Of a stretch of DNA of 64,000 nt, positions 1-7,286 are shown one piece after another. The stretch is from positions 1-64,000 of the forward strand of contig CATXXC010000006.1 in the NCBI GenBank assembly GCA_958403385.1, read 5' to 3'. This stretch comes from an uncultured Collinsella sp. (GTDB lineage Bacteria; Actinomycetota; Coriobacteriia; Coriobacteriales; Coriobacteriaceae). How positions within the stretch are numbered: position 1 is the stretch's first letter; each line of letters starts with the position of its first letter. The translations under genes were made by a program, and so were the position numbers. The notes under the pieces are model-generated. The model searched no databases. It had not been told where the DNA came from and was given only the letters and a program-made list of their open reading frames with translations.

Positions 1-60
1 CATGCGAACCTCCAGTCCGGACCGCCCCGCGGTCCAACTTTCTGTCCGCACCCCCTATCC

Positions 61-85
61 AAGAACTATTTCACCGCAACTTAGG
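61..85. repeat. Single arm of intergenic palindrome family
   Basis: This stretch contains the motif CTATTTCACCGCAACTTAGG, which is one arm of the inverted repeats found complete at 17102-17176 and 37681-37747. The matching arm is not visible and would lie beyond the left edge. Positions 1-110 otherwise hold nothing I can support. Confidence 0.6.
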
Positions 86-111
86 AGGGGATGTGGGATC
101 CCAGACATGTA

Positions 112-151
112 TATGAAAACGGCTCTGGCACCAAAAGGAGCCAAAGCCGTT
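112..151 (-). terminator. Rho-independent terminator after tRNA-Gly
   Basis: Read on the minus strand, AACGGCTTTGGCTCC pairs with the downstream GTGCCAGAGCCGTT across a short TTTTG loop and is followed by TTTTCAT. It closes the tRNA-Pro/tRNA-Gly transcript. Confidence 0.75.
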
Positions 152-163
152 AAAACTATCCTA

Positions 164-237
164 TGGAGCGGGCGACGGGAATCGAACCCGCGTCATCAGC
201 TTGGAAGGCTGGGGTTCTACCATTGAACTACGCCCGC
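164..237 (-). tRNA. tRNA-Gly (UCC)
   Basis: On the minus strand the 74-base sequence folds as a cloverleaf: the acceptor stem GCGGGCG pairs with CGCCCGC, the anticodon loop is CTTCCAA (anticodon UCC), the T loop is GGTTCGATTCC, and a genomically encoded CCA end is present. It lies six bases downstream of tRNA-Pro and is probably co-transcribed with it. Confidence 0.95.
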
Positions 238-243
238 AAGATA

Positions 244-320
244 TGGTCGGGACGACAGGATTTGAACCTGCGACATCCTGCTCCCAAAGCAGGCGCGCTA
301 CCAAACTGCGCCACGTCCCG
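244..320 (-). tRNA. tRNA-Pro (UGG)
   Basis: On the minus strand the acceptor stem CGGGACG pairs with CGTCCCG, the anticodon loop is TTTGGGA (anticodon UGG), the T arm is GGTTCAAATCC, and the CCA end is encoded. It is the first gene of a two-tRNA transcript with tRNA-Gly. Confidence 0.95.
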
Positions 321-371
321 AAGGTGTTGAGCAGCTAAGGTCTAAACCTTGCGTGTCCCAAAGCGAAGGAA

Positions 372-400
372 ATTATAGGGGAGACTCCCCGCCTGTGCAA
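372..400 (-). promoter_or_regulatory. Sigma-70 type promoter of the tRNA pair
   Basis: On the minus strand there is a -35 box TTGCAC (400-395), a 17-base spacer and a perfect -10 box TATAAT (377-372), about 50 bases upstream of tRNA-Pro. The arrangement is close to consensus. Confidence 0.75.
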
Positions 401-411
401 GCGCAGTAACC

Positions 412-1770
412 CTAGTTCCTCGAATGTGCGACAAACTGGCTATGAACCAGACCGATCACAAACGCCACCACAGCAACCGGTGCCCACGCAGCACCGATAT
501 CTGCCAGCGGCAACGCATCGAACGGCAGCCACGCGCCCGCAAAGAACGCATCGCGGACCGAGGTGATCACACTCTGCACCGCGACAACGCCGCCGACCCA
601 GACCCACACCTGCGGATGCGCGTCGCAAAAGCCGTGCAGCAGGCCCATCAGTACCAGCACGATGGCAACGGGATACAAGGCGTTGAGTATGGGCACCGAG
701 AACATGAGGATCACGTCGAGGCCCACGTTGGAGAGCACGCACGAAAACGCCGCGAACACAAAGGCGAGAATCGCAAAGGGACGGCGCATGGCCTCCTCGG
801 AGGCCTCTGCTCCCCCTTCGACCACATACGTCTCGCAAAAGTAGCGCGAGCAGCAGCTGATAAGGCCAATGCACACGTTCATGCAGGCGAGGAAGAAGAT
901 CGCAAAGACCACGACCGTGCCGGCAAGCCCAAAATGCATGGAGGCCGAACGGGCGAGGATGGCGGCGCCGTTGGTAGCGTCAGGCATCACGGTGCCGAGC
1001 TGCATACCGGCAAGGCCCAAGCCGCAGTAGATGATGGCCATAAGCACGCCGGCGATCACACCGGAACGCGAAATCTCGAAGGCCACGCGCTTGTCATCGG
1101 TAACACCCAACTCGTGGATGGTCTCGGCGATGATGATGCCGAAGGCGAGCGACGCGAGCAGGTCCATGGTCTGATAGCCGGTCAGAAAGCCCTGCACGGC
1201 GGCGCCTGCATCGTAGGGAGCCTGAGGCGCGGCAGCCGGTCCCAACGGCGAGATCACGGCAGCACCCACGACCAGCACGATGAGCGCAATGAGCGCGGGG
1301 CCCGTAATGCGGCCGAGCACGCGCGTGATGACACCTGGGCGCAGCGTGAGCACAAACGCGACGACGAAGAACCCGATGGCAAACACCAGACGTGCTGCGC
1401 CGAGCGAAACGCCCTCGGGCAGCAGCGGCACCAGCATTTCGAACGCTGTAGAGCTTGTACGCGGAATGGCCAGGCACGGACCGATGGCCAGGTAGACCGC
1501 CGCAACGAAGAATTCGCCAAACTTAGGATGCACGCGGCCGGCAAGCTCGCGCGCCGTTCCGGCGAGCGCGACGGCGATAAAGCCCATAACAGGCAGACCG
1601 ATAGCGGCAATCAAAAAGCCGATCATGGCAAGCGGCGTGGCTGTGCCGGCCTGAAGTGCCAGCAACGGCGGAATGATGAGGTTACCAGCGCCAAAGAGCA
1701 TCGAGAACAGCGCAATGCCGACGGTAACGACATGGTCGGAGCGCAGGCCGCGCGGGGCGGATGAGGCCAT
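412..1770 (-). CDS. brnQ: Branched-chain amino acid transport carrier, BrnQ family
   Basis: This predicts a 452-residue polytopic membrane protein of the LIVCS family, which imports Leu, Ile and Val with Na+ or H+. The N-terminal stretch HVVTVGIALFSMLFGAGN is the family hallmark, and the hydrophobic segments fit the usual 12 helices. I chose the ATG at 1770 because AAGGTG lies just upstream; an extension to 1827 would run through the terminator hairpin at 1791-1824. The gene is separated from the selenium operon by that terminator and seems to be its own transcription unit. Substrate choice among branched-chain amino acids is inferred from the family only. Confidence 0.9.
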   Translation of the reverse strand: MASSAPRGLRSDHVVTVGIALFSMLFGAGNLIIPPLLALQAGTATPLAMIGFLIAAIGLPVMGFIAVALAGTARELAGRVHPKFGEFFVAAVYLAIGPCLAIPRTSSTAFEMLVPLLPEGVSLGAARLVFAIGFFVVAFVLTLRPGVITRVLGRITGPALIALIVLVVGAAVISPLGPAAAPQAPYDAGAAVQGFLTGYQTMDLLASLAFGIIIAETIHELGVTDDKRVAFEISRSGVIAGVLMAIIYCGLGLAGMQLGTVMPDATNGAAILARSASMHFGLAGTVVVFAIFFLACMNVCIGLISCCSRYFCETYVVEGGAEASEEAMRRPFAILAFVFAAFSCVLSNVGLDVILMFSVPILNALYPVAIVLVLMGLLHGFCDAHPQVWVWVGGVVAVQSVITSVRDAFFAGAWLPFDALPLADIGAAWAPVAVVAFVIGLVHSQFVAHSRN

Positions 1771-1790
1771 AGGCACACCTTTCGGGTCGA

Positions 1791-1824
1791 AACAAAAACG
1801 GGACGGGCAAAAACACCCGTCCCG
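1791..1824 (-). terminator. Rho-independent terminator of the selenium operon
   Basis: On the minus strand CGGGACGGG pairs with CCCGTCCCG across an 8-base loop and is followed by TTTTTGTT. It lies directly after the last gene of the operon (stop at 1839) and upstream of brnQ. Confidence 0.9.
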
Positions 1825-1838
1825 CAAGTATATACGCT

Positions 1839-2978
1839 CTAGCAGGCTAAATCGCGCAAAGCGTCAATCGCGGTGTCGACTTCCTCGGCCGTGTTGAAAT
1901 ACCCAAACGAGAAGCGAACGATACCCTGGCGCTCGGTCCCGAGCGCGCGGTGCATGAGCGGAGCGCAATGGGCACCGGGGCGCGTCGCAATCCCCCACCC
2001 TTGCATGAGTGCGTCGGAAATCTCAGCCGAATCGACATCGCCCACGTTGAGCGAAACGATTGCCGAGCGCGCTGGCTGGTCAAAGGCGCCGTAGAGCGTA
2101 ATGCCCGGAATCTCGCGCACGCCAGCGAGGAAACGATCGGCAAGCGCGCGCTCATGCGCCGCAATCACCTCGACCCCGCCTTGTGCCTCGATAAAGTCGA
2201 GACCTGCGGAAAGTCCCGCGATGCCGTGACCGTTGAGCGTGCCCGCCTCAAGGCGCGTGGGCCACTCGAGCGGCTGCAGTGCATCGAAGCTGTGCACGCC
2301 CGTGCCGCCCATGGCCCACGGAGCCACGTCAACGCCCTCCGCCACGGCCAGGCCGCCGGTGCCCTGTGGACCCATGAGCCCCTTGTGGCCGGTAAAGCAC
2401 ACGACGTCGAGGCCCATAGCCTGCATATCGACATGCATCGCGCCGGCAGACTGCGAAGCATCGACGATCACGAGGGCGCCGGCAGCATGCGCCATGGCAG
2501 CCACGCGCGCAACGTCAACGGCATTACCAGTCACGTTGGAGGCATGCGTCACCACGACGGCACGCGCACCCGGTGTGACCAGGCGCTCAAGCTCGTCATA
2601 GTCGAGCGCGCCGTTCGCGTCGCAGCCCGCATGCTCAACCATCACACCCTGCTCCGTCGCCAGGCGATTGAGCGGGCGTAGCACCGAGTTGTGCTCGAGC
2701 ACCGTCGTGACCACGCGGTCGCCGGGGCGCACCACCCCGTTGATGGCGGTGTTGAGCGCCGCCGTAGAGTTGGGCGTAAAGCACACATGGTCCGCCCTCG
2801 GGCAACCCAAAAGGCGCGCGAGCTTGGCACGGCAAGCGTGAATCGTACGAGCGGCATCGAGGGCACCAGACGTGGCACCGCGCCCGGCATTGCCAAGCGA
2901 GCACATCGCCTGCGTCACGGCATCGATGACCGTCTGCGGCTTGTGCATGGTCGTCGCCGCGTTATCCAGGTAGATCAT
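1839..2978 (-). CDS. Class V aminotransferase, cysteine desulfurase-like (selenium cluster type)
   Basis: This is a 379-residue PLP enzyme that opens with MIYLDNAATT. It has the PLP-binding lysine in FTGHKGLMGPQGTGG (about residue 200) and the catalytic-loop cysteine in RPGAHCAPLMHR (about residue 350). It resembles the desulfurase family repeatedly found beside selD, yedF and DUF3343 genes, so its likely role is to release sulfur or selenium from Cys or Sec for that pathway. The ATG at 2978 has GGGAGG seven bases upstream and overlaps the stop of the DUF3343 gene by four bases, implying coupled translation. It is the last gene of the operon. Assignment to selenium rather than sulfur mobilisation is inference. 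Confidence 0.85.
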   Translation of the reverse strand: MIYLDNAATTMHKPQTVIDAVTQAMCSLGNAGRGATSGALDAARTIHACRAKLARLLGCPRADHVCFTPNSTAALNTAINGVVRPGDRVVTTVLEHNSVLRPLNRLATEQGVMVEHAGCDANGALDYDELERLVTPGARAVVVTHASNVTGNAVDVARVAAMAHAAGALVIVDASQSAGAMHVDMQAMGLDVVCFTGHKGLMGPQGTGGLAVAEGVDVAPWAMGGTGVHSFDALQPLEWPTRLEAGTLNGHGIAGLSAGLDFIEAQGGVEVIAAHERALADRFLAGVREIPGITLYGAFDQPARSAIVSLNVGDVDSAEISDALMQGWGIATRPGAHCAPLMHRALGTERQGIVRFSFGYFNTAEEVDTAIDALRDLAC

Positions 2979-3226
2979 CGCACGACCTCCCACATATCGA
3001 TCACGGTAAAGCCCTCGGTGGGAACGCCTGCCGCGGCAAGCTCGCCGCGTAGCAGTTCCTCATCTGCAGGCAACGCCTTCCACGCCAGACCGCAGCCGGC
3101 AGCGACCTCCCCGGGCACGGGAATCGTTCGCCCGGGAAGGCCGCGCTCGATGCACAGGGACTCGCAGCCCATGGCGGCCGCCGTGGTGGGAAACGTGATG
3201 ACAAGCGCCGGGCGCTTCTCCCTCAT
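2975..3226 (-). CDS. DUF3343 protein (putative Se/S carrier-like)
   Basis: This is an 83-residue protein with the DUF3343 pattern: an N-terminal strand ALVITFPTTAAAMGCESLC, then PGRTIPVPGEVAAGCGLAWK. Cysteines in both segments could carry a persulfide or perselenide, which is the role proposed for the family but not shown here. The ATG at 3226 has GGAG five bases upstream; a TTG five codons earlier is less likely. It lies 20 bases after yedF and its stop overlaps the aminotransferase start, so all three are translated together. Confidence 0.8.
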   Translation of the reverse strand: MREKRPALVITFPTTAAAMGCESLCIERGLPGRTIPVPGEVAAGCGLAWKALPADEELLRGELAAAGVPTEGFTVIDMWEVVR

Positions 3227-3245
3227 GGCAACTCCAACCAATACG

Positions 3246-3872
3246 CTACGGGCGCACGACGCGCACGGCCTGCTCCATCTTCTCCACGATCACGTACATG
3301 TTGGTGACCTCGCCCACCGCGAGCTGGTCTTTAATGCCATAGTGGTCCAGGCAGGTGCCGCAGGTGAGAATCTCGACACCCTGCTCCGCCAGGCCCTTCA
3401 GGTCGTCGAGCACCGGCGAGCCCTCGACGGTGAGCTTGGCGCCGCCGTTGTAGAACAGCATGGTCGCGGGCAGTTCCTCCTGCTGCGTCACGGCAAAGAT
3501 AAACGCCTTCATGAGCTTGTGGCCCAGCTCGTCGTCGCCACGGCCCATGCAATCGGTGTAGACGGAAATGACGAGTTTGCCCTTGCCGGCGTTGGCGTCG
3601 CAGAAAGCGGCACCGTCCTGCTCGGGGTCCGCAACGGCCACGGCACCGGCGGTCGTGACGGTCACGTGCCACTCGGCGTCCGAGATCTTCTCGACCGAGG
3701 CCGTGCAGCCCTTCTCCTGCGCCATCTTGGAGATGTTCTTGACGGCGGTCTCGTTATCGACCGAGGTCACCACGGCACCCTCGCCATCAAGCTGTTTGAG
3801 TGCCTTAAGCGTCTTGACGACGGGCAGCGGGCAGGCATCGCCCATGGCATTGACTTCAATTTTGGTAGACAT
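3246..3872 (-). CDS. yedF: Selenium metabolism protein YedF
   Basis: This is a 208-residue, two-domain protein. Residues 1-75 are a TusA-like sulfurtransferase fold with the CPLP motif in NAMGDACPLPVVKTL. Residues 100-208 are a DsrE/F-like domain with CGTCLDHYGIK near the end. The combination matches the YedF selenium-metabolism family that accompanies SelD. The ATG at 3872 is preceded by GAAAGG. It lies 61 bases after selD and 20 bases before the DUF3343 gene. It probably hands selenium or sulfur between the class V aminotransferase and SelD; the direction of transfer is inferred. Confidence 0.9.
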   Translation of the reverse strand: MSTKIEVNAMGDACPLPVVKTLKALKQLDGEGAVVTSVDNETAVKNISKMAQEKGCTASVEKISDAEWHVTVTTAGAVAVADPEQDGAAFCDANAGKGKLVISVYTDCMGRGDDELGHKLMKAFIFAVTQQEELPATMLFYNGGAKLTVEGSPVLDDLKGLAEQGVEILTCGTCLDHYGIKDQLAVGEVTNMYVIVEKMEQAVRVVRP

Positions 3873-3933
3873 AGCAAAATCCTTTCGAAAGAACCGTTCT
3901 AGAGAACGATAAACAGTTACATAAGCGTGCGGG

Positions 3934-4983
3934 CTAGCGAACAACGCGGACGGCAGGACCGCCCGGCTCCGCCTCGCACACGCGCCCGACAACGGCGGCG
4001 ATACGTCCTTCGGCATGCAGACGGCGCGCAAGCTCATCCACATCGGCAGCAGGTGCCGCGATAAGCAGGCCACCAGACGTCTGTGGATCGTACAGCGCGT
4101 CGAGCATACCCGGCTCCAGGTTCTCGTCGGCAGCCACGCGCGGGCCAAAGAAGTCCTGGTTGCGGTAGGAGCCCGAGGGGATAATGCCCAGACGCGCCAT
4201 GTCGAGCACCTGATCAAAAAGCGGCACCGCCCCCGACGCAAGCTCAATCTGCACGCCCGAGCCCTCGGCCATCTCGCACGCATGCCCGATCAGGCCAAAG
4301 CCCGTAATGTCGGTGCAGCCGTGAAGCCCGAGTCCCTCGGCCAAACGGATCGGGGCTTCGTTGAGGGCGCGCATCGAGTCAAACATGGCTGCGGCCTCGT
4401 CCTGCTCGATAAGCTCGCCCTTAATGGCCGTGGTGATGATGCCCGAGCCGATCGCCTTGGTCAGCAGCAGAACATCGCCCACGTGCGCGCCGCTGTTGGC
4501 GAGCATACGGTCGAGTGGCACAAAACCGCTCACGGACAGGCCGTACTTGGGCTCGTCATCGTTGATGGTGTGGCCGCCCGCGATGGAGCAACCCGCCTCG
4601 ACGCACTTGTCGGCGCCGCCCGCCAGAATCTGACCGGCAACCTCAACGCCCAGACAACTCGGGATGCACAGCAAGTTCATGGCATGGCTCGGCCGCCCGC
4701 CCATGGCGTAGATGTCCGACAACGAGTTGGCTGCGGCGATCTGGCCGAACAGATAGGGATCGTCGACCATCGGCGGGAAGAAGTCGACGGACTGCACGAG
4801 GCCCAGGTTTTCGCCAAGACGAAAGACACTCGCATCGTCGGAGGTATCGAACCCCACGAGCAGGTTGTCGTTATGCACATTGGGTAAGTCGCCCAGGACC
4901 TGGGCGAGGGCTCCAGGAGCCAACTTAGCGGCTCAACCACTCGCAGCCGTCATAGACGTAAGCCTCATCTGATCGCCTGTCAT
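3934..4983 (-). CDS. selD: Selenide, water dikinase SelD, itself a selenoprotein (in-frame UGA)
   Basis: SelD makes selenophosphate from selenide and ATP. The obvious open frame begins at a TTG at 4923 and lacks the catalytic N-terminus. Extending upstream through one TGA (4935-4933) reaches an ATG at 4983 with GGGGAGG before it. The join reads SGUAAKLAPGAL, placing Sec at residue 17 and Lys at residue 20, exactly where the family has catalytic Cys17 and Lys20. The rest matches SelD: DFFPPMVDDPYLFGQIAAAN, GGHTIND, TDITGFGLIGH and DPQTSGGLL. The full product is 349 residues, normal for SelD. It sits between the activase and yedF in one operon. Confidence 0.93.
4891..4921 (-). promoter_or_regulatory. 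Candidate bacterial SECIS region of selD
   Basis: Starting 11 bases after the UGA, the minus strand has two adjacent hairpins inside the coding sequence: GGCTC-CTG-GAGCC (4921-4909) and GCCCA-GGTCC-TGGGC (4905-4891). Bacterial SECIS elements lie in this position and bind SelB. Which hairpin acts, or whether they stack, cannot be settled by eye. Confidence 0.55.
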
Positions 4984-5052
4984 CGATACCTCCCCTCAAA
5001 CACAAACAATGCTTCCCAGTATACGCATGAACGCGCTTCCACGGCCGATACA

Positions 5053-5817
5053 TCACCCTAGTGCCTGTGCGCGAATCGCTGCGCCGATCGCTCCGGCAAA
5101 GCGGGCCTGGGGCGAGGTGGTCACCGGCGACCCCAGTAGCTCGCCCAACCGCTCCACCACGAAGGCGTTCTCGCACAGGCCACCGGTCAGGTAGTACGGG
5201 GCGCCCGCGGCCTGCCCGGCCATGGTCGCCACGCGCGAGACCACGCTGTCGATCACGCCACGCGCAATGTTCTCGCGCGGCTCGCCACGACCGATCAGGC
5301 TGATAACCTCGCTTTCGGCAAACACGGTGCACATGCTGGAAATCTTGGTAGGCTCGCCGGTGCGGACGAGGTCTGCCATCTGCTGCTGGGAAATGCCCAG
5401 GCGGTCGGCCATGATCTCCAAAAAGCGCCCCGTGCCGGCAGCGCACTTGTCGTTCATGGCAAATTTGGCCACGCGGCCGCCTTTAAGCTGGATGACCTTG
5501 GTGTCCTGGCCGCCCACGTCAATCACCGTGCCGTGATCGCCAAACAGGCGCACGGCACCGGTGCCGTGGCAGGTAATCTCGGTCACGACCTTGTGCGCAT
5601 AGGGCACCGCGACACGGCCGTAGCCGGTCGCGACCACGCGCACGTCGTCGGCAGCCACGTCATAGCCGGCCGCTGCCAGTGCCTCGCGCAGCCGCTCGGC
5701 CGCATCGACCGAGGAGAACCCGGTTGGCTGCACGCACGTCCACGCCACCGAACCCTCCCCGTCGACCACAGCAGCCTTAGCCGCCGTAGACCCGATATCG
5801 ATCCCGATCCCTATCAT
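5053..5817 (-). CDS. 2-hydroxyacyl-CoA dehydratase activase / double-cubane protein reductase (BadF/HgdC family ATPase)
   Basis: This is a 254-residue ASKHA-fold ATPase. It starts MIGIGIDIGSTAAKAAVVDG (phosphate-binding loop), has VDVGGQDTKVI in the middle, and carries two cysteines in NDKCAAGTGRFLE and MCTVFAESEV that in the family bind a [4Fe-4S] cluster at the dimer interface. The family drives ATP-dependent, low-potential electron transfer to a dehydratase or double-cubane partner. The partner is almost surely one or both of the two proteins encoded just upstream. The ATG at 5817 has GGGAGAG upstream. selD follows after about 70 bases. Confidence 0.9.
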   Translation of the reverse strand: MIGIGIDIGSTAAKAAVVDGEGSVAWTCVQPTGFSSVDAAERLREALAAAGYDVAADDVRVVATGYGRVAVPYAHKVVTEITCHGTGAVRLFGDHGTVIDVGGQDTKVIQLKGGRVAKFAMNDKCAAGTGRFLEIMADRLGISQQQMADLVRTGEPTKISSMCTVFAESEVISLIGRGEPRENIARGVIDSVVSRVATMAGQAAGAPYYLTGGLCENAFVVERLGELLGSPVTTSPQARFAGAIGAAIRAQALG

Positions 5818-5869
5818 GGCTCTCTCCCAATCTAAACGTCAAAGGTAGCGGCGCGTTCAGGCGCCTTAG

Positions 5870-5978
5870 CTCTAGGTTTCTCAGGTGCCGGAGATTGCCC
5901 CGAAAGAGGAGCGCAGCGTACTTTGGGTACGCAAGCGACGGTTTGAGGAGCAAGATCCGGCGCCTGAGGAAGCTAGAG
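5870..5978. repeat. Intergenic imperfect palindrome, copy A
   Basis: The outer arms, CTCTAGGTTTCTCAGGTGCC and its near-inverse ending CGCCTGAGGAAGCTAGAG, enclose a core containing the hairpin GCGTAC-TTTGG-GTACGC and the string AAGCGACGGTTTGA. The core is nearly identical to copy B at 7171-7270. The right end covers the stop codon of the neighbouring dehydratase-like gene. Confidence 0.8.
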
Positions 5979-7136
5979 GGTTTCGATGAAGGCGGCGATG
6001 CGGGTCTCGATCTGGCCCATGTCACCGTTGCTGTAGTCGGTCTCGATCTTCATATACGGAATACCCGCACCCTCGACGGCCTCCTGCATGCGCGCGCTCT
6101 CAACGTTGAAGGTGTGGCAAGCCTGTAGCACGCTCTCTACCACGCCATCGACATGATACTTCTCGCACATAGCCAGCGTGTTTTCCATACGACCGTCGTT
6201 GGGCGTCATGACCGAGCAGTTGATGTCCAGGTAGCGGTCGGCGATGGAGCGCAGGATGTCGGGAGCCTCCGGATCGATCATCATGGCCGCCGTACGCTCG
6301 CCCGAGCAGTCGTCCATGCACACGACCACGCCGCCGTTGGACTCGATGGTGCGACCGATCTTGTTGATCACGCCGCCCACCGGGCAGCCGGTGATCAGAA
6401 TGCGCTTGGCGTCTGCCGCGACCGGGCGCTCGCCCGCGTCGTAGGCCTCGCGCAGCTTGGCAACCTTTTGCTCCAGCTGCTGCGTATAGGCCTCGATATC
6501 AAAGCTGAACGTACTGGCAAACATGGTGCTCATCAGATCGACGCCGCTCATGGCCGCCGGCTGGTTGGCCTGCAGCGCAAACATCTCGAGCTGGGCCGCA
6601 CGCAAGCGGTTGCGGCGACGGACGGCAGCACGAAGGTCGTCATCGGTGATCGTAATACCGTAGAAGTTCTCGAGCTCCTCCTTGAGCAGGCGGCACTCCT
6701 CGTACCAGCCTTCACGCTCGTAGGCGCGATCGCGACCCTGCGGCAGGTGCAGAATGTGCGTACGCTTGAGCTCGTTGAGTAACTCGTACATCTTCTTCTT
6801 GCCGTCGCAGGTGGTCTCACCGATGATCATGTCGCTAAAGTACGTAAACGGGCACTTTTGCGAGTAGGCAAAGCCGTACGTCGACTTGATGAGCGGGCAG
6901 AGATTTGCCGGCAGCACCTTCTCGGCCTCGGGAATCACCTCGTCGGACGTGCCGCACAGCGCCACGCTCGCAGCCCCCGCGGCATCGATAATCTCGAGCG
7001 GCGTGTAGCTGCACAGAAAACCGACCAGGCGATTGCCCGCCTGCTTATAATCCTTGACGCGAATAAACGCCGCCTTGCGTTGCTCGTTGAACTCCTCAAA
7101 CGTGCGTGGCAACGGCTGCTCAATATTTTCCGACAT
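5973..7136 (-). CDS. 2-hydroxyacyl-CoA dehydratase family / double-cubane cluster-like protein (first copy)
   Basis: This is a 387-residue protein of the HgdB/BcrB/YjiM family. Cysteines recur in the family positions: [46 protein letters not shown] and CMDDCSGER. The TTCDGKKK motif is typical of the YjiM/double-cubane subgroup that binds an [8Fe-9S] cluster and receives electrons from the adjacent activase. It is about 40% similar by eye to the next gene upstream and was probably formed by duplication. The ATG at 7136 has AGGAG five bases upstream; an earlier in-frame start is weaker. The substrate is unknown, since the subgroup includes reductases as well as dehydratases. Confidence 0.85.
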   Translation of the reverse strand: MSENIEQPLPRTFEEFNEQRKAAFIRVKDYKQAGNRLVGFLCSYTPLEIIDAAGAASVALCGTSDEVIPEAEKVLPANLCPLIKSTYGFAYSQKCPFTYFSDMIIGETTCDGKKKMYELLNELKRTHILHLPQGRDRAYEREGWYEECRLLKEELENFYGITITDDDLRAAVRRRNRLRAAQLEMFALQANQPAAMSGVDLMSTMFASTFSFDIEAYTQQLEQKVAKLREAYDAGERPVAADAKRILITGCPVGGVINKIGRTIESNGGVVVCMDDCSGERTAAMMIDPEAPDILRSIADRYLDINCSVMTPNDGRMENTLAMCEKYHVDGVVESVLQACHTFNVESARMQEAVEGAGIPYMKIETDYSNGDMGQIETRIAAFIETL

Positions 7137-7170
7137 ATAACTCCTAAACCTTTTAACCAACCAAGGAAAC

Positions 7171-7270
7171 GGCTTTCCCAGGTGCCCGAGGTTGCCGTGA
7201 AAGAGAAGCGCCGCGTACTTTGGTACGCAAGCGACGGTTTGAACGGCAAGATCGGGTGCCTGGAGAAGCC
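7171..7270. repeat. Intergenic imperfect palindrome, copy B
   Basis: The outer arms GGCTTTCCCAGGTGCCCGA and TCGGGTGCCTGGAGAAGCC are near-inverse. The core holds GCGTAC-TTTG-GTACGC followed by AAGCGACGGTTTGA, shared with copy A at 5870-5978. It occupies most of the gap between the two dehydratase-like genes. Confidence 0.8.
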
Positions 7271-7286
7271 GCCGGGACGGATAGTC

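Noticed and set aside
424..1764. Long plus-strand frame over brnQ
   Set aside because: His/Arg/Glu-rich composition typical of antisense frames; the minus strand encodes a recognisable transporter.
4923..4983. selD as a frameshifted or truncated pseudogene
   Set aside because: The only interruption is one TGA exactly at the catalytic Cys position, with an intact frame and ribosome site before it; selenocysteine explains it better.
4925..5446. A 173-codon minus-strand frame between selD and the activase
   Set aside because: It is out of frame with both real genes; the true selD start lies inside it and the activase motifs are in another frame.
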